Shown: positions 15,030-24,197, numbered from the stretch's first letter. The stretch is 34,478 nucleotides of DNA from Clostridium fallax (GCF_900129365.1 NZ_FQVM01000024.1:1-34478); one strand, 5' to 3'. The notes: generated by a model not told the origin, from the sequence alone. A program made the numbers and translations.

Positions 15030-16388
15030 ATGAAATTTTATCCAAGCTTTAATAAGGTTTTAAGTACTTTTAATAAAGTTTCTGGGAACCAAAGTGGAAT
15101 TATAAAAGCTACAGCTATGCCTCTTATAAATCAAGATAAAACTATAGGAATAAAAAGTATAACAGGAAATATGCCTAAATACCATAAATCTATTTTAAAA
15201 AGACAAAATGGAGATGTTCAATATCATATAATCGGATATGGAAATTACTATGAGGAATCTCTTATAAAGTATACAGGAGAAAGCATAGAAAGATATTCTT
15301 CTATGGTAGCACCTAAATTAATAGAAGATAAAATAGTTTATGGTACATATAAAGAAATGTGCAAAAAAGGTAAGGTTATGCCTTTAAAATATATAGATGT
15401 CTTTACGGAAAATCAATTGAAGGAGATATCAAAAAATTTAAATTACTTTTCTTCAAAAAGAATAACAGAAGATGATGTTATAGGATGGGTAAAATGTCCT
15501 TCTTTAATAAAAAAGGATGAAGATATTTGGGTTCCAGCATCAATGCTTTTTGTTGGATATGAAGTAAGTGAAGATAAAGGTGAAAAGCAATATATACAAG
15601 GCTTTAGTACAGGGACAGCTTCTCATATAGATTTAAAAAAAGCTTTGATAAATGCTATTGTAGAATATCTTCAGATAGATTCTTTTATGATAACTTGGCA
15701 TTGTAAGAAAAAGTGTAAGAAAATAAAAATCGATGATGAAATTTTAAAGAAGGTTTTAGATGATATAGGACTTTATGATAAATCTGTTTATGAAATAATT
15801 CCTTTATATATGACTTTAGAAGATAATCCAGTACCAACCTTTGGAACTTTTTTAAGAAGAAAGGATAAAAAAATTCCTTATTTATTATTTGGACTTCAAG
15901 GTGATTTTGATATTAGAAATGGACTTTATAGATCTATTATGGAAGGGGTATCAATAGCTCATAGTGGATATTTTAACACTATATATAATAGACAGTTAAT
16001 ATCTCATGTTATGAATAATAAATTAGAGTTTTTAGATTTAGATTTAAATGTTTTGTTTTATAGTACTCCAGAACTTATAGATGAAAAGAATAAATTAATA
16101 GATGATTTTATAGATGGAGAAATAAATTTAAGTGATATAAAGACTATAGGTGATTTAGACTGTGATAATCAAATTAAAGAGCTTATAAAAGCTGTAAAAG
16201 AAATAAGTGAATATGCAGTTTATCTAGATATAACATCACCAGAACTTAGGGATAAGGGATGGTATACTATGAGAGTTTTAATTCCTGAAATTTTAGAGAT
16301 GTGTATTCCAGAGTTTCCTTTTAAGAATCATCCTAGAATGATACAAAATGGAGGGGTGATAAATGAATATCCACACCCTATGCCTTAG
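15030..16388 (+). CDS. sagD: SagD-like YcaO cyclodehydratase
   Basis: This 452-residue YcaO-family enzyme uses ATP to cyclise Cys and Ser side chains onto the preceding peptide carbonyl. The length equals that of streptococcal SagD. Recognisable YcaO segments are 'SSMVAPKLIEDKIVYGTYKE' (about 90-110), 'VPASMLFVGYEV', 'QGFSTGTASHIDLKKALINA' with the following 'IVEYLQIDSF' (ATP-binding region near 190-215) and 'YLDITSPELRDKGWYTMRVL' near 400. The protein ends exactly in 'PHPMP', the C-terminal PxPxP motif needed for activity in azoline-forming YcaO proteins. The codons for this motif overlap the start of sagE by 26 bases in another frame. Confidence 0.95.
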   Translation: MKFYPSFNKVLSTFNKVSGNQSGIIKATAMPLINQDKTIGIKSITGNMPKYHKSILKRQNGDVQYHIIGYGNYYEESLIKYTGESIERYSSMVAPKLIEDKIVYGTYKEMCKKGKVMPLKYIDVFTENQLKEISKNLNYFSSKRITEDDVIGWVKCPSLIKKDEDIWVPASMLFVGYEVSEDKGEKQYIQGFSTGTASHIDLKKALINAIVEYLQIDSFMITWHCKKKCKKIKIDDEILKKVLDDIGLYDKSVYEIIPLYMTLEDNPVPTFGTFLRRKDKKIPYLLFGLQGDFDIRNGLYRSIMEGVSIAHSGYFNTIYNRQLISHVMNNKLEFLDLDLNVLFYSTPELIDEKNKLIDDFIDGEINLSDIKTIGDLDCDNQIKELIKAVKEISEYAVYLDITSPELRDKGWYTMRVLIPEILEMCIPEFPFKNHPRMIQNGGVINEYPHPMP

Positions 16389-17013
16389 TATTATTTTAAT
16401 ATTATTTACTATAAACCCAGTTTCTCTAATAGGAACTATAGTTAATTTTCCAGGAGTAAATAAAGGAAAGAACTATAATTTATTCTTTTTAAAATTACTA
16501 TCATATTTATTAATTGTTCAGGTTGTTTTTATATACTTATTAGACAAAAATATATTTTATATAAATTTTAAAATAGAATATTTTTGGTATATTATAGCTC
16601 TTGTTATGGTTCCGATAAATATAGGAATAGAGATTTTAGTAGGAATATTATTAATAAAATTAAAGGGTAAAAAAATAGGAAAGATATCTTTTAAAAGTAA
16701 GGGAGTTATAAATACAAAAAAAATATATATATTTACTTTAACTATTGGATTATGTGAAGAATTAATATTTAGACAAACATGGTTTAATCTTTTAAAAGGT
16801 AATATGAATATATATATTATAGTTTTAGTTTCTGGAATTGCCTATGGTTTTAATCATATATTTATAGGAAATAAAGTTATACTTCAAAAAATATTAATTG
16901 GATTTATATATGGATTACTATATGTTTTTAGTGGTTCTATAATTATTCCTATTATAACTCATTGTGTTGAAAATATTGTTGTAATAAAAAGAGGACTAAA
17001 ATATGAGAATTAA
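16363..17013 (+). CDS. sagE: SagE-like CPBP intramembrane metalloprotease
   Basis: This 216-residue protein has about six to seven membrane segments and the CPBP (CAAX protease and bacteriocin-processing) motifs: E132-E133 with R137 in 'CEELIFRQTW', H165 in 'GIAYGFNHIFIG' and H200-N204 in 'ITHCVENIV'. In streptolysin S-type clusters SagE is the candidate leader peptidase and has also been linked to self-immunity. The second motif has Tyr where Phe is usual (YxxxH instead of FxxxH), a mild variation. GGAGGGG lies just before the ATG, which sits inside sagD; sagF starts 11 bases before its stop. The tight overlaps imply coupled translation. Confidence 0.88.
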   Translation: MNIHTLCLSIILILFTINPVSLIGTIVNFPGVNKGKNYNLFFLKLLSYLLIVQVVFIYLLDKNIFYINFKIEYFWYIIALVMVPINIGIEILVGILLIKLKGKKIGKISFKSKGVINTKKIYIFTLTIGLCEELIFRQTWFNLLKGNMNIYIIVLVSGIAYGFNHIFIGNKVILQKILIGFIYGLLYVFSGSIIIPIITHCVENIVVIKRGLKYEN

Positions 17014-17737
17014 TTGTATATATATTGAAATTTTTATATTACTTTTATTAAGCTCTGTTTTGGTAAATTTAATTAACAGATTTAATTTTAAAAATCCATT
17101 TATAAAAAAGAGCTATTTATATATAAATAGAATTATTAATTTAGAGAAAAGAAAATATATTTTTATCATAAGATTTATTGTATATTTATTAGTATTTTCA
17201 ATGATTTTCTTTATATCATTTAAAGTTTATAAATTAGATAGTTCTATTTTTAGATTATATAAAAGTAATGAAGCATTAAAATCAATAATAGCTTTAATTA
17301 CATCTTTAATAATAACAGTTCAGATGTTTTTTATGAGTATAATGATTTTTTTATCCTTAATTTTAAAGAAAAATGTGGTGCAAGCCATTTCAGAAATATC
17401 TTGGATAGAGATTAATAAAGAATATCTTATATATAGTAGATTTATAAGGCCTTTATTAGTATCTATAATAGAATCTATTTTATATTGTTTAATTTTTAAT
17501 TTTATAATTATATACATATTTAAGTTTAATTTTATAGAAGGAATTTTAATTCTTTCTATAATATATGGATTAGGGAAAAGCCTATTAATGAATAAAAGAG
17601 AAACAAAAATTATAATGTTTTTTTATGGATTTTGGTGTGTCTTTATAGGGAATATACTTTATGGTTTTACAGGAAATATAATATATACCATTTTACTATT
17701 TATGATTATTATTAATTTTTGGGTTTTCAAAAAATAG
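17003..17737 (+). CDS. sagF: SagF-like integral membrane protein
   Basis: This 244-residue protein has about six predicted membrane segments and many Ile, Phe, Leu and Lys residues; no catalytic motif is recognised. It is assigned SagF by position between the CPBP protease and ABC exporter genes and by similar length to streptococcal SagF (about 227), a membrane protein of unknown function. It may help form the maturation or export complex or give immunity. Its ATG overlaps sagE, and the AGGAGG of sagG overlaps its end (17736-17741). Sequence similarity to known SagF is probably low, so the assignment rests on context. Confidence 0.7.
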   Translation: MRINCIYIEIFILLLLSSVLVNLINRFNFKNPFIKKSYLYINRIINLEKRKYIFIIRFIVYLLVFSMIFFISFKVYKLDSSIFRLYKSNEALKSIIALITSLIITVQMFFMSIMIFLSLILKKNVVQAISEISWIEINKEYLIYSRFIRPLLVSIIESILYCLIFNFIIIYIFKFNFIEGILILSIIYGLGKSLLMNKRETKIIMFFYGFWCVFIGNILYGFTGNIIYTILLFMIIINFWVFKK

Positions 17738-17748
17738 GAGGAAATGTA

Positions 17749-18684
17749 ATGAAAATATTGGAGATAAAAAATTTATCTAAAAAATTTGGAAACTTTAAAG
17801 CAGTAGACAATATAAATTTATCCGTAGAAGAAGGAGAGGTATATGGGCTATTAGGACCTAATGGAGCAGGTAAAAGTACAACAATAAATATGATTTGTAG
17901 TCTTTTATCACCAAGTGAAGGAGAGATACTTATATTTGGTGATAAAATAAGCAAAAAATCAAAGGAAATAAAAAAGAAAATAGGTATAGTTCCTCAAGAT
18001 ATAGCAATATACGAAGATTTAACTGCCCTAGAAAATACAATGTTTTTTGGAAGTATATATGGCCTTAAAGGAAAAGTTCTTAAAGAAAAGGCTATGAAGG
18101 CTTTAGAATTTGTTGGTCTTAAAGAAAAGGCTAAAAGTTTTCCATCAAAGTTTTCTGGCGGAATGAAGAGAAGACTTAATATAGCTTGTGCTTTAGTTCA
18201 TGAGCCTAAATTAATAATAATGGATGAGCCTACTGTAGGAATAGATCCTCAATCAAGAAATCATATATTAGAATCTATTAAAAAGTTAAATAGTAATGGG
18301 GCAACTATTATATATACAAGTCACTATATGGAAGAAGTAGAAGCTATATGTACTAAAATAGCTATTATAGATAAAGGAAAGGTAATAGCAGAAGGAACAA
18401 AAGAAGAATTAAAAAATAATTTTAAGGATTTTAATAAATTAATTATTACGTCAAATAATGAGATAAAAATTAACCTTGAAGATCTAAAAGAAATAGATGG
18501 TGTAGAAGTTGTTACTTTAAAAGGTAATATACTTGAAATAAATCATAGCATAGAAAATGATAACTTAAATAGCATATTAAGTTATTTAATGAATAATAAA
18601 ATATCTATTAAGGAAATAGAAAAAACTACTGTAGATTTAGAAACTGTTTTCCTTAATCTTACTGGCAAAAAATTAAGAGATTAA
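17749..18684 (+). CDS. sagG: SagG-like ABC exporter ATP-binding protein
   Basis: This 311-residue ATPase drives export of the mature peptide. It has Walker A 'GPNGAGKSTT' near residue 37, Q-loop 'VPQDIAIYEDL', signature 'FSGGMKRRLNIACALV', Walker B 'LIIMDEPTVGIDPQ' and switch histidine in 'IIYTSHYMEE', all typical of ABC-2/DRR-type exporters. A C-terminal extension (about 225-311) is usual for this group. The ATG at 17749 has AGGAGG at the right distance; an in-frame TTG 30 bases upstream lies in sagF and is less likely. It is followed by two permease genes, together forming SagGHI. Confidence 0.93.
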   Translation: MKILEIKNLSKKFGNFKAVDNINLSVEEGEVYGLLGPNGAGKSTTINMICSLLSPSEGEILIFGDKISKKSKEIKKKIGIVPQDIAIYEDLTALENTMFFGSIYGLKGKVLKEKAMKALEFVGLKEKAKSFPSKFSGGMKRRLNIACALVHEPKLIIMDEPTVGIDPQSRNHILESIKKLNSNGATIIYTSHYMEEVEAICTKIAIIDKGKVIAEGTKEELKNNFKDFNKLIITSNNEIKINLEDLKEIDGVEVVTLKGNILEINHSIENDNLNSILSYLMNNKISIKEIEKTTVDLETVFLNLTGKKLRD

Positions 18685-18696
18685 GGAGGGATTTAA

Positions 18697-19824
18697 TTGT
18701 TTTTTAATATAGTAAAAAAAGAAGTGCTTCAAAATCTTAGAGATAAAAAAGCTATGTTTTGGATGATACTATTTCCTATAATAATGATATTTATTTTAGG
18801 AAATGCTCTTTCTTCTTTCTTTGGTAAGGAAGATTTAGAAATTCCGAAAACTAATATATCTTATACAATAGATAAAAAAAGTGAAGATACTGATAAATTA
18901 GAAGATTTTTTTAATGATTCTAAGGAAGAACTTAATATAAATTTTACAAAAGAAGATAATGAAAAAGAGGCAATAGAAAATATTAAAAGAGGAAAATTAG
19001 ACTGTTATTTAGATATAAAAGATGGGGAAAACATTATTGTATATAGTAACAAAATAAAAGACTTTAATGCATCTTTAGTTACTAACCTTTTAGACATATA
19101 TATGGAAAGAAATAATGCATATAAAAGTATAAAGGAAAATAATCCTATAGGACTTCAGTTTGTAGATTTTAACTCAACTCCTAATTATGTTAAGATAAAA
19201 TCTTTAAATAAGGCAGCAAAGCCAACAGCTAAAGATTATTACTCTGTTACTATGTTAACTATGATAGTTTTATATGGAAGTTTAACAGGAGCAATGACAA
19301 TAATAGGGGAGAGAGCTAGAGGTACAATGACTAGGATTGCTTGTAGCCCTGTAAATAGGTTAAAACTTTTTTTAGGAAAGCTTACAGGAGCTTTTATAGT
19401 AGTTACCCTTCAAATAGCTGTATTATTTTTATTTACAAAATATATATTTAAGGCTAATTGGGGAGATAATTTAACTCCTATAATTTTAATAATTCTAAGT
19501 TTAATTTTTATGACAATTTCACTAGGAATGGGACTTGCTAGAATTTTTAGAAACCCTAATGTTTCAAGTACAGTAGCTAATGTAGTTATAGTACTTTTAA
19601 ACTTTTTAGGAGGAGCTTATATACCTTTAGAGACTTTTGGACAAAACAATATATTGCTTTTAATAGCTAATGTTTCACCATTAAAATGGACTAATAATGC
19701 AATACTTCGAATAATATATGGTGGAAATGTAGAAACAGTTAATACTGCAATAGTTATAAACATAATTGTAGCTTTAGTATTTTTAATAATACCTTATTTA
19801 ATAAGAAGAGGGGAGGAAGTATAA
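18697..19824 (+). CDS. sagH: SagH-like ABC-2 type exporter permease
   Basis: This 375-residue ABC-2 permease has one N-terminal membrane segment (about 20-40), a large extracytoplasmic loop (about 45-185) and five C-terminal segments from about residue 190, with the conserved 'MTIIGERARGTMTRIACSPV' loop before the core segments. It pairs with SagI and the SagG ATPase to export the modified peptide. The start is TTG, supported by GGAGGG at 18685-18690; no nearby ATG fits. Its length equals that of streptococcal SagH (about 375). sagI begins one base after its stop codon. Confidence 0.9.
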   Translation: MFFNIVKKEVLQNLRDKKAMFWMILFPIIMIFILGNALSSFFGKEDLEIPKTNISYTIDKKSEDTDKLEDFFNDSKEELNINFTKEDNEKEAIENIKRGKLDCYLDIKDGENIIVYSNKIKDFNASLVTNLLDIYMERNNAYKSIKENNPIGLQFVDFNSTPNYVKIKSLNKAAKPTAKDYYSVTMLTMIVLYGSLTGAMTIIGERARGTMTRIACSPVNRLKLFLGKLTGAFIVVTLQIAVLFLFTKYIFKANWGDNLTPIILIILSLIFMTISLGMGLARIFRNPNVSSTVANVVIVLLNFLGGAYIPLETFGQNNILLLIANVSPLKWTNNAILRIIYGGNVETVNTAIVINIIVALVFLIIPYLIRRGEEV

Positions 19825-19825
19825 A

Positions 19826-20965
19826 ATGTCAGAAATAATTTCAGTTATGAAAAATGTTATTAAATTAACACTAAGAAAAAAATCAAGTATATTAGTTTTT
19901 ATGCTTCTTCCTATAATGAGCATATTTATAAGTAAAGCGTTAAATACATCTCAAAAGCCAGTTATAAATATTGGAGTCTGTGATGAAGATGAAAGTAAAC
20001 TATCTAAGGATTTAGTTCAGTATTTAACAAAAAAAGAAAGTTTTAAAATTTTTTACGTAGACAAAAATAGTATTGATGAAAATATATTAAATGAAAAGTT
20101 AAATTCTGTGATTATACTAAATAAGGGCTTTGAAGAGGAAATAATAAGCGGAAATTTATCTAAAGTTGATATGGTCTCTATTAAGGGCGCAGAGTCTACT
20201 ATATGGCAAGAAAATTACTTAAATTATTATATATCAGATCTTTTAGATATAAGCAAAGGCTCAAATGGAGATAAAGATTTATTCTTTAAAGTTTATGATG
20301 ACTTTAAAAATAAAAAAATATCAATTAAAAATGAAAAGATAGATGATATAACAGAAAGCTTAGATGTATCAAAACAAAGTATAGGATTATTACTTGTGTT
20401 TATGCTTACAGGAGCAACAATTTCTGCTGGAACTATAGCAAGAGATAAAGCAAATAGAGTATTTAAAAGATTAAGTGCATCTCCTCTTAATATGTGGAAA
20501 TATATAATAGGAAATGCCTTAGCAAATTATTTCTTTAATATATTACAAATTATAGTAATATTGGTTGCTTTTAAAATATTAAAGTTAAATCCGCATATAT
20601 CTATGGGGTATATGTTTATAACTTTAGGAATTTTTAGCTTAGTATCAGTGGCTCTTGGCATATTTATTGCGTCAGTAAGTAGCTCTAGTGCTCAAGTATC
20701 ACAGTTATCTAATGCTATAATTGTACCTACTTGTATGTTATCTGGTTGTTTTTGGCCTATAGAATTTATGCCAAAGGTAATGCAAAAGATAGCTTTAATA
20801 CTTCCGCAAACTTGGACACTAAAAATAATAACCTCTCTTCAAGATGGAGTTAATTTTATAAATTTAATTCCCTATATAATAATAATTTTATTTATAGCAA
20901 TAATTTTATTTTTATTAGCAGTAATTAATTTAAGAAAAAATGAAGAGCAAAAAAGCTATATATAG
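19826..20965 (+). CDS. sagI: SagI-like ABC-2 type exporter permease
   Basis: This 379-residue protein is the second ABC-2 permease of the exporter. The layout mirrors SagH: a membrane segment at about 22-37, an extracytoplasmic domain to about 180 and five to six C-terminal segments, with 'TISAGTIARDKANRVFKRLS' in the conserved coupling loop and 'LSGCFWPIEFMPKVMQKIA' near the end. GGGGAGG overlaps the end of sagH. It is the last gene of the cluster: a terminator follows 10 bases after its stop codon, and the potassium transport genes downstream are unrelated. Confidence 0.9.
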   Translation: MSEIISVMKNVIKLTLRKKSSILVFMLLPIMSIFISKALNTSQKPVINIGVCDEDESKLSKDLVQYLTKKESFKIFYVDKNSIDENILNEKLNSVIILNKGFEEEIISGNLSKVDMVSIKGAESTIWQENYLNYYISDLLDISKGSNGDKDLFFKVYDDFKNKKISIKNEKIDDITESLDVSKQSIGLLLVFMLTGATISAGTIARDKANRVFKRLSASPLNMWKYIIGNALANYFFNILQIIVILVAFKILKLNPHISMGYMFITLGIFSLVSVALGIFIASVSSSSAQVSQLSNAIIVPTCMLSGCFWPIEFMPKVMQKIALILPQTWTLKIITSLQDGVNFINLIPYIIIILFIAIILFLLAVINLRKNEEQKSYI

Positions 20966-20974
20966 TATATATTA

Positions 20975-21018
20975 GAAGGCTTTGTATAAATATAATACAA
21001 GGCTTTCTTTTATTTTTT
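20975..21018 (+). terminator. Terminator of the sag-like operon
   Basis: A 13-bp RNA stem with two G-U pairs (20975-20987 with 20995-21007) is followed by a T-rich tail at 21008-21018. It marks the 3' boundary of the toxin cluster. Confidence 0.85.
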
Positions 21019-21019
21019 G

Positions 21020-21034
21020 ATTTTGCTGAAAATT
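21020..21034 (+). promoter_or_regulatory. CodY-box-like site upstream of trkA
   Basis: The 15 bases match the CodY consensus AATTTTCWGAAAATT with two mismatches (positions 2 and 6). The site lies 40 bases upstream of the trkA -35 box and just beyond the sag terminator. CodY boxes are AT-rich, so chance matches are common here. Confidence 0.35.
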
Positions 21035-21073
21035 TATATTTTATTTAAGATTTATGAAAGCCTTTTACAATCA

Positions 21074-21101
21074 TTGAAAAAAAAAAAAGTTATTGTATAA
21101 T
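21074..21101 (+). promoter_or_regulatory. Putative promoter of trkA-trkH
   Basis: TTGAAA (21074-21079) and a perfect TATAAT (21096-21101) are spaced by 16 bases. The start would be near 21108, leaving a leader of about 90 bases in which no riboswitch was recognised. Confidence 0.6.
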
Positions 21102-21199
21102 GTATTTGAACCAATTAATAATATATTTAATAATATGTTAATTTTATCAATAAAATTTTAATTATAATATAGGGATATGAAAGGATAGGTAAGGCAGAA

Positions 21200-22564
21200 A
21201 TGTATATTGTAATTATAGGTGACGGAAAGGTGGGTTATACCTTAGCAAAGCATTTATCAGAGGAAGGCAATGATGTAACTATCATAGATAGAAATCAAGA
21301 AGCTCTTAAACGCGCTATGGATAACTTAGATGTAATGTGTATTAAAGGAAATGGTACTAGTGTAAAAGTACTTCAAGAGGCAGAGATATATAGAGCTGAT
21401 GTTATGATTGCAGTTACTAATAGTGATGAGAGAAATATGTTATGCTGTTTAGCTGCTAAAAAATTAGGTGCAAAGCATACTATATCTAGAATTAGAAATC
21501 CAGAATATGCAGAAGAGCTTTTAATGTTAAAGGATGAATTAGGAATTGATATGATAATAAATCCAGAAAAAGAAGCAGCAGCAGAAATTTCTCAGTTAAT
21601 TAAATTCCCATCTGTTTCTAGCGTAGATAATTTTGCACAAGGTAAAGTAGACTTAGTTAGTTTTAGACTATTTAAAGAAGATAAAATAGTTGGAAAAAGA
21701 ATTTGCGATATTGATATGAAAAAATGGGTAGTACTATTTTGTGCAGTGGAAAGAGATAATGAAGTGTTTATTCCAGATGGAAATTTTGTATTAGAGACTA
21801 ATGATAAAGTCTACGTTATGGGAGATCACCCGAATATTACATATTTTTTACAGGATCTTGGTAAATATCAGAAAAAAGTTAAGGATGTTATGGTAATAGG
21901 TGGAGGAAGAATATGCTATTATTTAGCAAAGCTTATTACAAAATTTGGTGTTAAAATTAAAATAATAGAAAAAAACTTTGAAAAGTGCCAAGAGCTAAAT
22001 GAATCTATACCAGAAGCTATTATAATACATGGAGATGGTACAGAACAAGAGCTTCTAGAAAGTGAAAGCTTAAATGAAATGGATGCTTTCATAGCCCTAA
22101 CAGATAGGGATGAGGAAAATATAGTTACTTCCCTTTTTGCGTTAAATTCAGAAGTTCATAATGTTATAACAAAAATAACAAGGGTTAATTATAATGATAT
22201 AGTTAAAAAGGTAGGAGTAGAAAGTGTTATAAGTCCTAAAATAGTTACAGCCAATAAAATTATAAGATATGTAAGATCTTTAAAAAATAAAGAAGGCTGT
22301 TTAATAGAAAATTTATATAAAATAGTTGGAGATAGAGCAGAAGCTGTTGAGTTTTCAGCAAATTCAACTACTAAATGTTTAAATAAACCACTAAAGGATA
22401 TAAAGTTTAAAAGTGGAGTATTATTAGCTACTATAGTTAGAGATCATAAGATAATTATTCCTAAAGGAAATGACGTTATAAAAAATGGGGATAGTGTAAT
22501 TATGGTTACCGAAATAGAAAATATAATGGATATAAATGACATCATAGCTAAGGAGGGAATCTAA
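21200..22564 (+). CDS. trkA: Trk system potassium uptake regulatory protein TrkA
   Basis: This 454-residue cytoplasmic protein has two tandem RCK units, each with a Rossmann nucleotide-binding domain and a RCK_C domain. The first begins with 'IIGDGKVGYTLAKHLSEEG' (residues 4-22), the second with 'VMVIGGGRICYYLAKLITKF' near 230. RCK_C regions lie near 145-220 and 370-454. It gates the TrkH channel in response to bound nucleotides (NAD(H), ATP/ADP and, in Firmicutes, possibly c-di-AMP at RCK_C). The double-RCK form is the TrkA type rather than the single-RCK KtrA type. trkH follows after 2 bases, with its ribosome binding site inside trkA. Confidence 0.95.
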   Translation: MYIVIIGDGKVGYTLAKHLSEEGNDVTIIDRNQEALKRAMDNLDVMCIKGNGTSVKVLQEAEIYRADVMIAVTNSDERNMLCCLAAKKLGAKHTISRIRNPEYAEELLMLKDELGIDMIINPEKEAAAEISQLIKFPSVSSVDNFAQGKVDLVSFRLFKEDKIVGKRICDIDMKKWVVLFCAVERDNEVFIPDGNFVLETNDKVYVMGDHPNITYFLQDLGKYQKKVKDVMVIGGGRICYYLAKLITKFGVKIKIIEKNFEKCQELNESIPEAIIIHGDGTEQELLESESLNEMDAFIALTDRDEENIVTSLFALNSEVHNVITKITRVNYNDIVKKVGVESVISPKIVTANKIIRYVRSLKNKEGCLIENLYKIVGDRAEAVEFSANSTTKCLNKPLKDIKFKSGVLLATIVRDHKIIIPKGNDVIKNGDSVIMVTEIENIMDINDIIAKEGI

Positions 22565-22566
22565 AT

Positions 22567-24009
22567 ATGAATTACCTAGTAATAATTAAGGTTTTAGGTA
22601 ATGTAATAAAATATGAAGCCTTAGTTATGATATTTCCCTTAATAGCCTCTTTATGTTATGGCGGAGAAGATGCTACGAGCTTTATAATAACTATTTTACT
22701 AATGCTAGTTGTTGGAACAGTTATGTCTTTAGTAAAACCTAAAAAGAAAACTTTTTATGCAAAGGAAGGATTTTTAACAGTAGCTCTTTGTTGGATAGCT
22801 ATTTCTTTTTTTGGAGCTTTACCTTTTTATATAAGTAAATCAATACCTTCTTTTGTAGATTGTATTTTTGAAACTGTTTCAGGTTTTACAACTACAGGAG
22901 CAACTATTTTAACAGAAGTTCAATCTCTTCCTAAGGGAATATTATTTTGGAGAAGTTTTACTCACTGGGTAGGAGGTATGGGTGTTTTAATTTTTACATT
23001 AGCATTAATGCCTTCCTTTGGAGCAAATACTATACATTTATTAAGAGCGGAAAGCCCAGGACCTACACCTGGAAAATTTGTTCCTAAAATAAAACAGACT
23101 GCTAAAATAATGTATTTAATTTATTTTGCAATGACTGCAGTAGAGGTAGTTTTACTTTTAATTGCAGGTATGAATTTTTATGACTCTTTAATTCATGCAT
23201 TTGGTACTGCAGGTACTGGAGGATTTTCTAATATGAATGCTAGTGTAGGAGCTTATAATAATGTTTATATAGAGGTAATAATAACAGTTTTTATGTTACT
23301 TTTTGGTGTGAATTTTACTTTATATTTTCAAATGTTAAATGGTAACATAAAGCAAGCTTTAAAAAATGAAGAACTTAGGTATTATTTAGGTCTTGTAGCT
23401 ATTTCTATGGTAATAATTGCATTTAATATTAGAGGTCTTTATGGAAATTCTATTGGAGAATCATTTAGGCAGTCATCCTTTCAGGTTGCATCTTTAGTAA
23501 CAACAACAGGATATTCAACTACTAACTTTGATCTCTGGCCAACTCTTAGTAAAGTTATTTTAACTTTTTTAATGCTTATGGGAGCTTCAGCAGGATCCAC
23601 TGGTGGTGGAATAAAAACTGTTCGTTTAGTAGTATTATTTAAAGCTGTAAAAAGAGAAATAAATAGAATAATGCATCCTAATATAATTCAATCTGTAAAA
23701 CTTGATAATAAGGCAGTAGAAGAACAAACAGTTTCAGCAGTTTCTATATTTGTTTTTGTATATATTGCAATAATGCTTATAGCTACTTTAATAGTATCTA
23801 TAGATGGAATGGATATGGAAAGTACTTTTTCATCAGTACTTGCAACTATGAGTAATATTGGGCCTGGTTTTGGTGTAGTTGGACCAGCAGGAAACTTTAG
23901 TAGTTTTTCTCCAATAAGTAAATTAGTTTTTTCTTTTTGTATGTTGGCAGGAAGATTAGAAGTATATCCAATGTTAATTTTATTTAAGCCCTTTAGATTA
24001 AGAAAATAA
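22567..24009 (+). CDS. trkH: Trk-type potassium channel/transport subunit TrkH
   Basis: This 480-residue protein of the TrkH/KtrB superfamily forms the membrane pore for K+ uptake. It has four M1-P-M2 repeats whose P-loops can be read as 'VSGFTTTGATIL', 'GTAGTGGFSNM', 'TTTGYSTTNF' and 'MSNIGPGFGVVGPAG'. 'GASAGSTGGGIKTVRLVV' corresponds to the gating loop region before the fourth repeat. About ten membrane segments are expected. The AAGGAGGGAATCTAAAT spacer to trkA shows tight coupling. A perfect 20-bp terminator follows. Confidence 0.95.
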   Translation: MNYLVIIKVLGNVIKYEALVMIFPLIASLCYGGEDATSFIITILLMLVVGTVMSLVKPKKKTFYAKEGFLTVALCWIAISFFGALPFYISKSIPSFVDCIFETVSGFTTTGATILTEVQSLPKGILFWRSFTHWVGGMGVLIFTLALMPSFGANTIHLLRAESPGPTPGKFVPKIKQTAKIMYLIYFAMTAVEVVLLLIAGMNFYDSLIHAFGTAGTGGFSNMNASVGAYNNVYIEVIITVFMLLFGVNFTLYFQMLNGNIKQALKNEELRYYLGLVAISMVIIAFNIRGLYGNSIGESFRQSSFQVASLVTTTGYSTTNFDLWPTLSKVILTFLMLMGASAGSTGGGIKTVRLVVLFKAVKREINRIMHPNIIQSVKLDNKAVEEQTVSAVSIFVFVYIAIMLIATLIVSIDGMDMESTFSSVLATMSNIGPGFGVVGPAGNFSSFSPISKLVFSFCMLAGRLEVYPMLILFKPFRLRK

Positions 24010-24067
24010 ATTTTATTAATTAATACATATGTTAAAAAAAGAAAACATATTATTTAAAAATAAAGTA

Positions 24068-24120
24068 AGAATAGGAGTATTAATATTAAAATAATATTAA
24101 TACTCCTATTCTATTTTTAA
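24068..24120 (+). terminator. Terminator of trkA-trkH
   Basis: A perfect 20-bp stem (24068-24087 with 24093-24112), a 5-base loop and five T at 24114-24118. It lies within the 338-base gap 24010-24347; the rest of that gap holds the brnQ control region. Confidence 0.92.
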
Positions 24121-24182
24121 ATAATTATCAAAATAAAACAAAGATTTTTAATATATTATCATATAATGTTCTTTAAAAAGTG

Positions 24183-24197
24183 AATTTTCAGAATTAT
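24183..24197 (+). promoter_or_regulatory. CodY-box-like site upstream of brnQ
   Basis: The 15 bases match the CodY consensus AATTTTCWGAAAATT at 12 positions, with the first eleven bases exact. A TATAAT lies just upstream at 24162-24167 and the better promoter about 65 bases downstream. Branched-chain amino acid transporters are established CodY targets in low-GC Gram-positives, which raises the plausibility. Confidence 0.5.
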
